Positions 1 to 13,800 of a DNA stretch of 64,000 nt are shown here, one piece after another. The notes below the pieces were generated by a model, which did not search any database, was not told where the DNA came from, and saw only the letters and a program-made list of their open reading frames with translations. The DNA comes from Enoplolaimus lenunculus (Eukaryota > Nematoda > Enoplea > Enoplida > Thoracostomopsidae), in contig JASANG010000395.1 in NCBI GenBank assembly GCA_030248215.1, positions 1 through 64,000 on the forward strand, given 5' to 3'. A program made the translations under genes and the position numbers. Position 1 is the first letter of the stretch, and each line of letters starts with the position of its first letter.

Positions 1-940
1 TATAATTTTCCCGCTAAGAAAATTTTTTGGAGAAAAATTGCGTTTCAAAATATTTACCATCCCGCCCATTTAGAAAGTTCTGGATGTGCTTCTGAAAGCG
101 CGACACCAGTATAAGTAACATGGGTTTATGTTTGTACGACTTAGCGTAAGTGTATTTCAGTCTCGTTCTTTGTTCTTGAAACTAAAATGATTCAAGTATG
201 TATAGTTCGAGGGAAGGGTTATATTCGATTGAATCTCTATTGCAGTGGTTTAAATAAGGCAAAGGACAAGCCAAATCAACTCAATTTTAAGTTGTCAACG
301 CAAGTATTTATTTAGTAGTCTGTAGCAATCTTCTAAACTGAATACCCCGAACTTTTGAGGTGCTGCAGTAACTAGTGAGTGACCCGAATAAGAGGTGAAA
401 CTGATATTTATTTGACCTCTCCAAAGGGTGCCCCCTCTGTTATTCGGCTACGGACAGTTATTAATTTTTAACCCACGCTCCGCCACCCTTTGTTACTGAT
501 ATATATTTGGTCCTGGATTCATTATGCGCTACAATTTTGACATTTATGGACTCTAGTTAGGGTTTAGGGACTCTATGCGCTTACGGACTCTTATAGGGAT
601 ACGGACTCCTATTGATTGGGACTCAAAATGGGTACCCCGTCTTATTCGGGTCACTACAGTACTATGTCATAATAAATACCGATTTTTAGAATTGTATCTT
701 TTATGCTCATATCAATTTGCTTGAGGGTCAGGGTACTTTCTTTAGAGCAACAAGTTAAAACAAGTGCTTAAGAAACGAAACAATTGAGGTTCGGAAACTC
801 AAAAAACACAAAATCGAGTTTCGGATATCCGAAATAGAAAATTTCATTAAGGACATCCGGATATCCGGATAAATATCCGGCAAGAATTGCCGGATATCCG
901 GATATGAAAAAATATCCGGTGACCGTCACTAGCCAAGACT
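1..940. mobile_element. GGATATCC-rich repeat family, copy cut by the window edge
   Basis: Same orientation as 1025-2560 and collinear with its second half, ending in GGATATCC repeats at 820-925. Interrupted at about 371-661 by the GTGACCCGAATAA element. Confidence 0.68.
371..661. mobile_element. TIR element with GTGACCCGAATAA ends, complete copy
   Basis: Inverted ends AGTGACCCGAATAAGA and TCTTATTCGGGTCACTACAG-type. About 290 bases, AT-rich with repeated GGACTC motifs in the right half. Inserted in the GGATATCC repeat. A target duplication could not be separated from the TACTG/CAGTA terminal bases. Confidence 0.7.
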
Positions 941-1024
941 GTTTAAAGCTTGAGAACGATGTTTGTTTTATGGACGATTGCTAATTTCACATCTACACAC
1001 TTTTTTGAAAGCGCAGTATATTAT

Positions 1025-2560
1025 AGATGGGCACCGGATATCCGCATATGAAAAATATCCGGATATGTATTCGAAAAGAAACGTGTATCCGAATATCCGA
1101 AATAAATGCTATATGGTGTAAAAAAATGTTTTGGAATACTTTGCATTGTTTCACCGCTAAAAGTAGCGGTGTATATTGTTTCTAAATTAAGAGCTACTGC
1201 CAGAAAAGTTGTTATAATTCAGTATAATATTGAACATTTTTTTCTTACATCTTGTTGAATGAATAATGTCATGAGCGCTGTCCTACACCGGACCTTGCGT
1301 ATGAAACGTAGTTTAGTGTTTGAACGCTTCGTCTTTTGAGTTTGAGATTAATATTAGCTAGGTGGCACTATACTTCAGATGACGTTCGGCGCCGTCCGTG
1401 CGTACAACATTGTACCGTAAAGCACATCAACTTCTACGTGGCAAAAAATATGGTAGTAAATTAGGTTCGCTAAACAAGTCATCTAACGCAAAAATGACGC
1501 AATTCAACTCGGCGCGTCACTTTTACACAGTAATGAAAAAATGTACATTTCTTAACTGTTGAGAATATATGTTTGTTTCCACAGCAGTCCATATAAAGAT
1601 AACAAAAAGTTAAAGTATATAATCAAGTTTTAAAAAGTTAAAATTTTAATTGAAATCATCAGGGAAGGTTATGACTTATGAAGATTGAAATTGGCATTAT
1701 GCTCCGATACATTAAGACTAAGACTAGAGCGGATCTTATAAATTTGGACCAATATTAGTTTTAGCAATGTAACAACCAAAACATATTCCTACGTTTAAAC
1801 CTCCTCAGCGTAATAAAAACATGTCTAAAATAAAGCTTAATTTACTTTGATAAAATGATAAGTTGCCTACTTTACAATATTTTTCTTCACAATTGGTTAG
1901 TGCTATAATGAAAAAAGGTCCCTGCTCCCTACCTTACAATTTTCTCCTCCGAAATTTTTTTGGGAAAAAATTGCGTTTCAAGCATTTACCATCCCTCTCC
2001 GTCAGAAAATTCTGTATCCGCCACCTGAAAGCGGGGCACCACTAAAAGTAACTTGAGCTGATGTTTGTACAATTTAGTGTATAAGTATGTTTCAATGTAG
2101 TCCATTCTGCTTGGAACGAAAAACGACTCATGTATACATAGTTCGAGGAAAGGGTGACATGCAATGGAATCTCTCTTGCAGCTATTTAAATCAGGCGTAG
2201 GGCAAGCCAAATCAATTCAATTTCAGGTTGCCAATGCAAGTATTCAGTAGTTTTAAGCAAACTTCAAAACCGAATACCAAGAACTATTGAAGCACTTGCT
2301 TAATAAATAACAACTTTTAGAATTGTATCGATTACGCTCATAATAATCAGCTTGTGGGTCAGTGCACATCCTTTAGAACAACAAGTTAAAACAAGTGCTT
2401 ATGTTATAAGAAACAAAATGGAGGTTTTTAAGACCAAAAAAATGCAAAATGGAATTTCGGATATCCGAAACGGAAAATTTCATTTCAGATATCCGAAACT
2501 CGATTTTGCATTTTTTGGGTTTCCGAACCTCACATTTCGGATATCGGGATAAATCTGCAT
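1025..2560. mobile_element. GGATATCC-rich repeat family, long copy
   Basis: Starts GATGGGCACCGGATATCCGC and runs about 1.5 kb to a second block of GGATATCC motifs at 2455-2560. It is collinear with the inverse of 29758-31157, including a shared GGCGCCGTCCG segment. No protein is recognised. The small open frames inside are not conserved. Confidence 0.7.
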
Positions 2561-2949
2561 ACAATCCCTAAAAGTGCCTGTTTCTTGAGAATAAAATTTT
2601 CAAAATTTCAACTATGCGAAGTTTTATACGCATTCTGAAGTGTGTTGATTGAAATAATAATATAAGTAATGAGGATCAAAATATAATATATTAGGGGAGT
2701 AAAATATAATGGGATCCAATTATAATGGGGGAGAAAGTATATCACTATTTTTAACACTCTAATAACGGCCCTATTTTTATATATTTTGTAGCGTTGCGTT
2801 TTGTTGCAATATTCGTTTAGCCCATATTCCTTTTAAGGGCATTCAGTTTTCAGTAGTTACTATAAAACAGAGGTGGCTAATATCAGGGATGGGAGTCTCA
2901 GTCTCGGCAAGTTTTGGTATTTGGCAGGTCTCTCTGGTTTTGGCCAATG

Positions 2950-3995
2950 TATAGTACTTTATGACCAGGAGTGCAGCGCAGCCACTCTTGTATGACTGCC
3001 TGATTTTCCGCTGTTTTGGTAGGAAAATTAACAAGCAGAAGTGTGGCTGGGAAAACCTGAAAATTCAAACGTCTAGATATTCCCATTTTTGGTAGGAAAA
3101 GTAAAAGGTGCCGGCGAGGTTCGGAAAAGTGTAAAAGTGAAACGTATATGGTTTCTCTTGGTCTGGTTGGGAATGAACATTTTGGTCGGTTTGGCTGGAA
3201 CATTCGGATGTGTGGTTCGGCTCGTAAAACAGGAAAAGTGGACAATTTAAGCGTATGTTTCGTTTTGGTTGGTAGGGAAATAGAGGTGTAGGCGAGGTCC
3301 CGAAAATGGAAAAAGTGAAAAATTTAAATACCTTGAATTTCCCTGGGTTGGTAGGGAAAATCTGAATCATAGGTATTGCTTGGAAAATGGTGAAATTTAA
3401 AACATAGGCTTCCCTTGGTTGATAGGAAAAAATCTGAAATATAGGTTTTGTTTGAAAGCAGGAAAAAGTGGAAAATTAAAATGCCTAGATTTTCCCTTGG
3501 TTGGTAAGAAAAATCTGAAGCAAAGGTTTTGGTTGGAAAATGGGATAAAAAGTCCTAGGTTTTCCTTGGTTGGTTCAATGCAATATTATCGCTCAAGCTA
3601 TTGACACAAGACAAATATAAACGTTTAATTCAACGGATAATTGCAGAACCGATATATCAGTAACGAAGGGCGGCGGAGCGTGGGTTAAAAATAAATAACA
3701 GTCCGTAACCGAATAACAAGCGAGGGAACCCTCTGGAGAGGCCAAATAAATATCAGTCCCCCCTCTTATTCGGGTCACTACAGTAGGTAGGATTCCCAGG
3801 TTTGGTAAGGAGAATCTGAAGCGTAAAATTTGTTTGGAAGACGGGAAAAGTGAAAAATTTAAACGCCTAAATTTTCGTGGTTTGGTTAACCGCCCGGACT
3901 TCCCCTGGTTTGGTTTTGGTGAGGAAAATCGTAGAAATTGTTGGAAAACGAAAACCAAAAAATTCAAACGCCTAGATTTCACCATTTTGGTGGTG
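2950..3995. repeat. Degenerate minisatellite of about 65-70 bp
   Basis: Loosely repeated units with TTGGTAGGAAAA, CTGAA, GGTTTTG, TGGAAAA and AAACGCCTAGATTT. Interrupted by the half element at 3650-3785. The open frames across it are repeat artefacts. Confidence 0.7.
3650..3785. mobile_element. Half copy of the GTGACCCGAATAA element
   Basis: Matches the left half of 371-661 in reverse, ending CTTATTCGGGTCACTACAGTA. Interrupts the minisatellite at 2950-3990. Confidence 0.65.
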
Positions 3996-4084
3996 AAAAT
4001 CTGAAACGTAACTCACGAGGTACGCATTTATCAATAAGGCACAATGACAGTAGTATAAGTACCTGCAGATGGGAAAATTGGCCA

Positions 4085-4454
4085 TGCTTGTTCCTTCCGG
4101 CCCAGGTAAATTTTTACAGGAATAAAAAATTCCGATATTAGATTTTGTTCGGTGAATTGAATATTTTACTACAAAATGAAGATCAAAAATAAAATAGATT
4201 TCATTAGTATCGTACCAATATTTAACCTTAACAATCACTTTAAATAAATCATGGAAGGTAGATTTGCTTCCGTTGATAACGAAGATCTAAAAGACAGTGG
4301 ATTAACCAAATACCTATCTTCAACTAAAGTTATTTCACTAATAATACAATAAAAAAGAATATTAAAATAAATTTCTCGGCAGCATGAATTCAAATTTCCA
4401 GTTCCTGTAATTTCAAATTCCAGCTCCGGTAAATTGTAATTGCGGTTGCACCCT
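4085..4454. mobile_element. CCGGAA-family MITE, diverged copy
   Basis: Internal sequence is collinear with the 21895 copy (AAATTTTTACAGGAATAAAAA near the left, GGTAAATTGTAATTGCGGTT and GCACCCTA at the right). The left terminal bases are lost. Confidence 0.65.
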
Positions 4455-4839
4455 AAGTTGGCATCAAATCCCAAGTCTGTTTGTAAACCTGAGACTTTCA
4501 AAAGCTGAGACTGAGACTGAGACTACACGGGTCTCAGAAATTTTGGACTTGATACTGATACTCCCATCCCGTTATGTAGTACGTACTCATATCTAATACA
4601 CTGGAAAATTTAACAAATTTTACTGGCTCGAAAAATAAGTGTGGGGAAACGTGGGTCGGTAGAGCAATTTTATGCTTGCATACTCGTAGGTAAAAACGAA
4701 ATTTCACCTACTACTAATTGTAGCTTGCGATTGCGTGCTATGATGGATTCATCCGATTAATAAACGAAGATTGGTTATTATAAACAACACTACAAATATA
4801 TTTGTTGATCGCTGCATCTTCACATTATAGCGTTAGCCT

Positions 4840-7800
4840 TCATAGCTTTGAAAATTTTGGTTTCTCAGATTTCGTCATTTGAGCAGTTGCTGCTTCAATG
4901 ACGTCTTCACTCTGAATCATTGCTGCGTTCCAAGTCATCTATAATAGGTACGTAACACTTTCAATATTCTGACTAGTGAAGTGATCGGCATAACACTTTT
5001 CACAGCCAAATATTCGGCAATTCCTGCGTGATATTTATCTGGATATCCGAAATAAAAATGTTTTCCCGGTTTCGGAACCTCAGTTCTTGTTGGAGCCCGG
5101 AATCAAATGTCAATGTACTGAGATATTGAATTAAATTCGAGCTCAAAAATATTTTCAAGGCAGATTGAGGTTTTTTGACGGTTTTTATAACGAACCGCAC
5201 CTGAAACGGTGAGAAAAACGGGGTACGCAAAGATAGAAGAAGTAAGAGGCAAAAATAGGGCAAAACTCGAATGATAAATTTCTCTCGTTTTAGGAATATA
5301 TCAAATTTTTAATTTATCTATTTTTCTGGTCACTCGCTGGCAAAATCAGCTTAAAACTATACTAAATATAATATGATTGCGTAAAAATATAGAAATCAAC
5401 ATAAAAATCGCTGAAATCCTGTTTTTACCCATGAGACCATTTAAACGGCTAAAAAATTACGCCGTGGCGGTCGATCCATACTTCTATCTCTGAGGGTACG
5501 CCTTGTCTTGTATGGATTCTTTATCTCTTTTTTCGTTAATTAGTACGCCGAAACTGAGAACATGTGATCGCGCGTCAAACACTCTCAACAAGCCTTTTGA
5601 GATGCAAGCCTGAGGCTGCAGCCTCAGTATCCTCTGTTATTATCCGCCCCTGTAGTTGTACACATCACACAAGCTTAAACTTAAGCCACAGCCTTAGCCT
5701 AATCTAAAGATAAGTTATACCAAAATCTGAAAATTTCGAAAACTGCGAAGATAAGCGTACAAGAGCCAACAATTTTGTGGACACAAGCTTAAACTTAAGC
5801 CACAGCCTTAGCCTAATCTAAAGATAAGTTATACCAAAATCTGAAAATTTCGAAAACTGCGAAGATAAGCGTCAAGAGCCAACAATTTTGTTGACTAATG
5901 CTAAAATGATGCACATTCCAAATATTTTCCATATTTTCATATATTAGACTGGACTTTGGCTTCAAAGTAGCGTTGTATGATAGTCGCTACACAAGGCAGT
6001 TTCTTACATTTAAATAAAATTATTCATTTGAATTTAGCAATGTTATTTAAAAATTCAATTTTTTAAAAAACTCACAGAGCATACGTACTCTGAATTATGT
6101 ATTAATTCGGGACTGTACACTATTCTGAAATATTAACGCCCAAGCATGAACCGAACCTGCACTACACCCAGTGCCAAATAAACCTGATGACGCAGTCCTC
6201 CACAACGCTTACTATAGTATTGCTAGCACGAAACGCAACGCATTAAACATACATATATTATGTATGTATGCCATACTAATACCTTTTGCGTGGTCAGCTT
6301 CATCATATGTATGCATATATGCATCGAAGTTTAAGACATCCAAAATAGCTCTGCAGCGTCCGTGCTCCAGTCCAGCTGCGCAGTTAATTTGCATAATGTG
6401 TGGGAAGTTCACCTTACAAAAGACTGGCTTCGCCAGGAGAGTCAAGGTAGCTAGAAAAGCTTATGAATAAGTTGGTTCGCGGTACGTGGTCGTGAATGGT
6501 TGTTTAGTATTGTTATATACATGTTTTGGTTACAGGTGTATTTGTATGGTATAGTAAATCATGTAAGCTTCATTCTTGGTATTCGATGTTTTTACTTATA
6601 GCAACTTTTGACACTGGGAGCACATTAGTTGTGCCTACATTTGACGACCCCGACATGATTGTCCAATTGCTCTATCGCTGCGAAGGGCCACACAGCTGCT
6701 GCACTGCTGCAAGTTTGCGAAGCGTTTCTGAAGTCTGAGGCGCTCATTTTGTTTATGATGCTGATGGATAGTATAGCAACATGGCTGTGGCTGCGTCAGG
6801 AGATCAATCGCTTTGATGCACACCCGCCTTGCAGCCGAGCGACGACACGTGCAAACGTAAACGAGAAACAATGCCGAACAAGGAATTGTGCTGCCGGCGC
6901 TCGGGTGAAAATAAGGAAAAATCGTCGTAAAGCATATGTGTATATGCCTTTTATGATTTTATGTTTCTCTATGCAGGCAGTTTGTTCACGCACCGCCCTG
7001 AAAGGATATTATTGTAGGGGCATGCTGGATATTACACGGGAACAATTTTTCATCCTTTCTAGCGAAGTTGCTTAAACGCCAGCTTCTCGCACGTTACGTG
7101 AATACTGCACAGGCAAAACAGCGAAATTTTCAATTTACAATTCTGGTAGAATTTGTTTTTCTCAGGCTACCGCTTTAAGACTACTTATATTGATTTCTGG
7201 TGATGTGCAATTTAATCCTGGTCCGATGATAGCTGGAGGCACAAGTAACCGTGAGAATTTTTTAAAATCTAGCAAGCTGTATACATTTAAAAAGTATCGA
7301 CTGCGGTTATCAGGACCTATATGCCTGTTGCTATGCGTCGTAACGTATTTAACCAGATTCATAATGCTGCTCACACCGGACCGAAAACTACTTTGCGCAC
7401 AATAGCGCAAAGGTTTATGAGGCCGGGAATGAATAGGGAGGTAAAACTTTGGTGCAGGTGCTGTCGCAAGTGCCAAATGAGTAAAATCGGCCTGCGCGCA
7501 CATGGCCAAGTCGGGGCTATTCCAACTTCGGCCAGACTTGACACAGTTCACACTCGAAAGCTATGCATATCTTTAACTATTCTAGATCGGTTCACGAGGT
7601 GGCCCGAAGCCATTCTGTTTAAAGACATGTCAACAGCAACAATAGTAAATGCACTTATTTGTAATTGGCTGAGTCGTTTTGGCGTGCCTCGTGTTTTAAT
7701 TTCAGATCGAAATCTGTAAATTGAATCAACAGTATGGGACGAGCTAATGAAAAAGCTAATTGTCACGCGTAAGCTGACCACTGCCTATCAGCCGGCCTGC

Positions 7801-10800
7801 ACCGGAGCTGTGGTGCGGTTTCATCGCACGCTAAATGCTGCACTTCGCGCTTGGTGTGATTCAGCGAATTGGACGCAGTATTTACCTTCTGTAATTTTAG
7901 GAATCCGCTGTGCAGTCAATGAAGAAGGCGTCTGTCCTGCGCAAGTCCTGTATGGAAAGTCGCTTGAATTACGGGGCTATTTTTCTCTGCAAATACACCT
8001 GAATGCCCCGAGTTTTCAAGTCACTTTTTAGAATCATTTTACTCTGACGTAAAATTATTTTTAGCACCTACGTCCCAAAAGATTTGCAGTCACGCGAATC
8101 TGTGTCCCTAAGGGACGTGGCGCCGCGCAAAAACCTTGAACTCCGCTACACCGAACCGCATAAAGTTGTTGGACGCAACGATAAAACGGTGTTGATCGAG
8201 CAACACGGGGTTACGAATCGGGTTTCAACCGATCGCATGAAACAGGCATTTTTGCTGCCGCGGACGGGTTTTGCATTGGGTTCTGTGATGGAGTAAAAAG
8301 GAACCAAATTATGCAAGAGCCTAGTAGAAAGAAAGTGTTTTAGCCCTGCCACGCTTGCAGTTGGCACGGTAGCAACTGCTAAATTCGGTCATTAATTACC
8401 ATGCATGGCCAGCATGTATGGTAGCCGTCAAGGAACACCTCTTCAATACTATAGGCAGCGGGCGCATAGTCGCGCCGTTCGTTTTTTTCACAACAACCGT
8501 TTTGGGCTTGACCCATTTTCTAACATTTTTCGCTTCAATTTTTGTGCTCAAATTGCACACGCTGCATTTCGGCAGGCGCTTTAATTAGCGGAAGCCACTA
8601 TAGACAGCGATAAGTCTGCATTAGAGCAAACAATCCGCAATTTTTAAAGAAGTGCGTGGCGGAAAAGGCGAGTTAAATTTTGTTCTGAAATTTTTTCTGA
8701 GGGCCACGTTTTGAGTAGCTCCGCTTTTAAAGGCAGGGGTTGTGTAGCGTCCGTGCTCCGATATAGCTGCGGAGTGAATTTGCATAATGCGTTGGAAGTT
8801 CACCTTCAAGGTAGCTAGAAAAGCTTATGAATAAGTTGGTTTGCGGTTCGTGGTTGTGAATGGTTGTTTTATTTTTTATGTACATGTTGGTTACAGGTGC
8901 ATTTGTATGGTATAATATATCATGTAACCTTCAATCTTGGCATTCTACGATGTTCCTACAAGCTTCACGGTTTACCACATAAAAGTTAAAAATAGTAATG
9001 GGTTTTTCCGAGGGCCTCAGCTGGAAAAACCGGCGGCATTTGTTTGAATTAAACTGTATTCTCCAATTCTTCATTAAGATTCTGTAAAAATTCAATTCAA
9101 GATAGCTAAGCTAACAAATATTTTTACGCGAGTAAATATTCAAGCAAAACTGATTGTACTGAACGCCAAAAATTTAACATCTTTTAAAAAAGACAACCGC
9201 CAAAGGATCTGTATTAATGAAAAATTGTAAATTTATAGTAAGAAATTTGTTGCAAAAATGCATTTCGGATATGCGGATACAGAAATAAACAATGAATTAT
9301 TGATCCAGATGATCGCATATAGCATTCGTGATTGCAGATTACGAACAGGCACGGAGACTGGCATGAGTACAACGAAAGCTGTATATAGACAGCGAGACGG
9401 TACTGGTATACTTTATCCCCACATTTAAGATTAACGGTTAGGCTTAGTCAAAGACTTAAGAGTAAAGTCTTAGGTTGAACATTAATGCATTTACCATATA
9501 TTCCAAAGCGTCCTTGACAGAATGATCGCGGGAATAGTTAAGTTGCATTTTAGTTCCCTGAACGGCCACTGGACTATTTGTAGCCATCACCGTAGCTAGT
9601 TCTGTAGCATAATCCAAAGCTTCATCTTTTGTTTTGAAAACTTTCGAAATAAAGCCTGAAGTATATAGATGTAGAGAGGTATTGTGACATATTTATACAT
9701 CTACCTTAGCAACACAGAGCACGTGAATAGCTTGGTAATTATATAAATTTTACTTATAAGCTTACAATATATAGCTGCAAGGCTGTAACGACAACTGAGC
9801 AATGCTTAGTATGGCTCAATTAATTTTCCTTAGGTCAGTTTTATAATCACTTTATAAATAAACACCAATTTGTCGTCATGCATATAGTATGAGATTTCAA
9901 ATTTGAACTCATGTTACGAGTTTTCGTTTCTTCAACGTAATGTTGAGGTCAAAGCTACTACAGCCAGAAGAGCACTACTTACCTAAACGCAAAGCTTCAT
10001 CTGCATTAAAATCTCTACCCGTGAATGCAAGTTCGCGCAACAAACTATCATTGCCAACAATGCGACCAACACGTTGCAAAATTCCAACGTCTGCGGTAAT
10101 GCCCAGTTGCACTTCCTGTACGAAAGAAAACAAAAAATCATAATTTGCCATATTTGGCAGATATCAAGCTCATATAAGTAGTGTAAAAGGCGGGTTTTGT
10201 TCCTGCATCTCCACCATCTGCACATCATCCACTTTATGGAGGAGTAGAGGATGAGGATTTGCTCCCTTCTCCTCAATCTCCTCCTCCTCGGACGGGATGG
10301 AGAGGAGAAGAGTGGTTGAAAAAGGAGGTGCTTGCAATGGTCAACAAGAGACAATCTCCAGTCCAGCATTAAAGTTAATGTCAGATTAACCCACCCAAAT
10401 TAGGCACGAAATATCCGAATTTTGCGTTAAATTTCTTAATGTAGTGTTTACTACTTAACTTGATGTTTTACTGGAAGATTTTATAATAAACATTGACGGT
10501 TATCAATATTTTTACATCAACTGAATATTTCGTATTTACATACCATGCCGCATAGTCGATGCCTGTATGTCATGGTTTTTCGTACCTGCGTTTGGCAAGA
10601 TAGGTATGGTTTCGTGTATTACGAATTGGAAAAGGTTCTTAAAACCCTTGTACAAAAATCCTGAATCGGCTTTGAACCTTAACCCTGTCCCCTGCTTTTG
10701 GCTGTGCCTTTGTATATTGTATACATATTACAGTTTCGACTATGAGGAGTCAGACTGTTTTTGTTTTTAAAAGTCCACTAAGGGATCGGTAGAGTACAGC

Positions 10801-13800
10801 AAGGATATGTGGAGTACAGTATATATTTCAAAAGTATTGCACAAAAATATGTTGTTATTGTGTTAGTATGTAATTTTTGTGATGAGGGTCACCGATATGT
10901 GTGTACTGTAACTGTTATATATATTGAACTGCTGAGACACAGGTGAAGTATCGTTAAAAGGAATTTGATTTTATCAGTGCAAAGAGCAGTTGGATTGTAA
11001 AAGCAGGTTGTTTGCGTATAAGCTGAAGTGAATGTTGAATTCGCGGCAATGGAAAAAGCTGATTGAATAATTTGTTAAGAAGTTCAACAATTTATAAGTA
11101 TATTTTATTCGAAGCGGTTTGTATTCCTCATTCGAATGGTGTGGAATTTTCAACGATTGCACTAATGGATCACGAGTTCTACCGAATTTGTCTGTATGAG
11201 AATCAAATAATATATTGCGGTTTAAGTACACGCGCGCACACACATATATAAATATAAAATACATGAGCGTAAATGGTTTGTGTGTGCTTCTCTAAGTCCA
11301 CGAATTTGCAGTGTTTGAAGTTTGATTTTTGTGGATTGTTTGTTGGAAGGCTGTTATTGCTGCTTTTGTGACATTTTGATAGAGCCCACTATACCTGTCA
11401 GATGAGTTCCTTTTCAGCAGCGTAACAGCTGATCGATTACGTATTTTAAAATGAAAAGAGCTAAAGCAAACTATATATTACGTATTGATATTTTATTTCG
11501 TATTTTTCAGGTTTTTAAGAAACTTCGCCGCCCGCAGGCAACTCCTGGTGATGCGGTAGATGATAGACATCATCGGTTACCACGCGGGGTGCCAGATACC
11601 TTCGCGGTCGGCCATTTGCGTTAGGCTCAAACATGGGTCCCTCTGTGTTATTTTGCATGTTGACAAATCACTAGCGTTTTACAACCTGCCCTGCCCTGCT
11701 CGGTTAGGCACAACACTTCGATCCTCCTAAACCTAACCCACGGTAAAGATCCATGATGCCAGCGGCACCCAAACAAGCAACATTATCAGTTACAACCTTT
11801 ACCTGTGTAACAACCGAACTGTATAAAATACAATGCGTAAGCCTAGGTCTAAGAGTAAGCTAAAGATAAAGCTTAACCCAAATACAAAGCCTCTGCCTTA
11901 TGATGCATGACATTAAAGAAGGTATAACCAAAACGTAAAAGTATTTTCCAGCTAGTGCAGCTAGCTTTCAAAATCAGTACATGTTAGTGGCAGCGTGTAA
12001 AAGTCACAATTCATTCGAAATCCTAAATTTCGGTTCATGTTACTACTAACTACTTTTTTGGTCGTGCTACTGGTATATAGTAAAGTCATATTCTGCGTCG
12101 CATTAGGCTTAGGAATGAGCTTAATCTACAGTTATGAGTGTAAAAGAAACATTGACCAATTTTGCAATGGTCCACGACGACGTTTTGGCTAGTTTTCTAA
12201 AAAGTTCAACAGCAATTAGGTAATAAAAAATCGTTTGAGGTCTTTTTACCATACTTTGCAAGTTTTAAAGTTTAGGAACGAGGATTTAGGTTTAACTGCA
12301 ACTGGCTTATGGCCAGATGCAGGATGCCAAATATGTTCGATAGATTTAAGTAAAGACCATACCAGTGACAGTTAAACTTCCAGTTGACATTTCAAAAGAA
12401 TTAACAAAACCTTAAGTAATATTTGCAATGGGTCAATTCACAGGGATGCTTAACATTAATGCAAGCCTGAAGTGTTTTGGACTAAAAGTGCTTAAAAAAT
12501 GAATGCCAAACCTTTAAATAACAATGGATATAAGGTTTATTAATTTGACTTGTGTTTTTATTGAAACTGCATTATTGTTGGTAAATGTAAACTGTGTTGG
12601 TAAAACTGAAGAAACAACGAAACAAGAATTCTGTTATCATGATTAGCGAAATAATTCATTGGAGAAGTGGAAATCTGCTGATGGCTTTAAAATTATATGG
12701 ATAAACAAAAATAGAAGCAATTTACATTTTACAATACTCCTGATACCACCTAAATGCTAGCTGACATTATGCATACACCGCGCGCTTCATATTGAAAAAG
12801 ATGGTGGAGTAGATAAAAGGTTCATCAGCAGCAATGCCCACGAAAAGTGGTAAAAAGCCAATCTTTGATAATATATGTTACTTTTATTTGTATGTTTTAT
12901 TATATTTGTTTATAATAAAAGAAATAAAGCCCTTTTAGGCAAAAAACCTGCGGCTTTTTGCACAGCTACCAGAAGCGGCCTCGCAAATTCCCCTCCTTTC
13001 TTCCTCAATAAAGTGGAGGATGTGGAGGTGATGGAGCTAGAAAGGAAAATACCGCCTTTTTACACTACTCATGCACGTGTGTAGCCAGCCCGTTATGAAA
13101 GAGAATTAAAAAATCAGGTGGGGGCCATGAGTAAATTTGGCATAACATACAAACGGAATTAAACATTACAAGGGTCATTGCCAAGATTCATCTAGCTGTG
13201 ATTGAGCACCGCTAACCTCTCATAACTGAGGACAGGAAAAACATAGCTTATTTATCGATTCAAAAATTGCCCTGCCGTCACGTATAAACCACGAAAAGTT
13301 CTGTACAAAATCTTTCTGCTTACTTAGTTTAATTTCTTATCTTCTATGTATGTTGTAGCCCATTGTCATAATTTAGCCCAATTACGAATTGGGCTAGTCC
13401 AGAACCTAATTACGACTTGGGTTAGCCCAAGGCGGAATCGTGTGTGATAAAGCTGTGCGTTTTCTGATTGGTTACTTGATAACCGTATTTTTTGATTGCT
13501 TACATGATAGCTGTAATCCAGCTTGAGTCTACTTTGGACTAGTCCAGAACTTGGGATTTTATTTGCTACGGTCGGGTTGAATTTTTAGGAGTGTTTCAGT
13601 TGCACGCGTACATTTTTCTAGAGGTGTGGATTAACACCCTAGCTTCAGGGAGGTAAATAACAACTATCGGCATTCCAATTGAGAGAATTATATTGCAGCA
13701 AACTGTAGCAACAACTTTTATTCCTAAACGTCATAAATATGTGGCTTTGTATGTTACGTCACGACCTGGATGCCCATTGTCCTTATGATTGCTATGCAGC

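Noticed and set aside
2843-3985. Several minus-strand frames up to 130 codons
   Set aside because: They cross a degenerate minisatellite and share its repeated words, so length alone is not evidence.
9456-9497. ECH1 ending at the in-frame stop inside this stretch
   Set aside because: The frame after EYM loses all family similarity, GTAAAT is a good donor there, and a matching last exon with the SKL end exists at 4840-4938.
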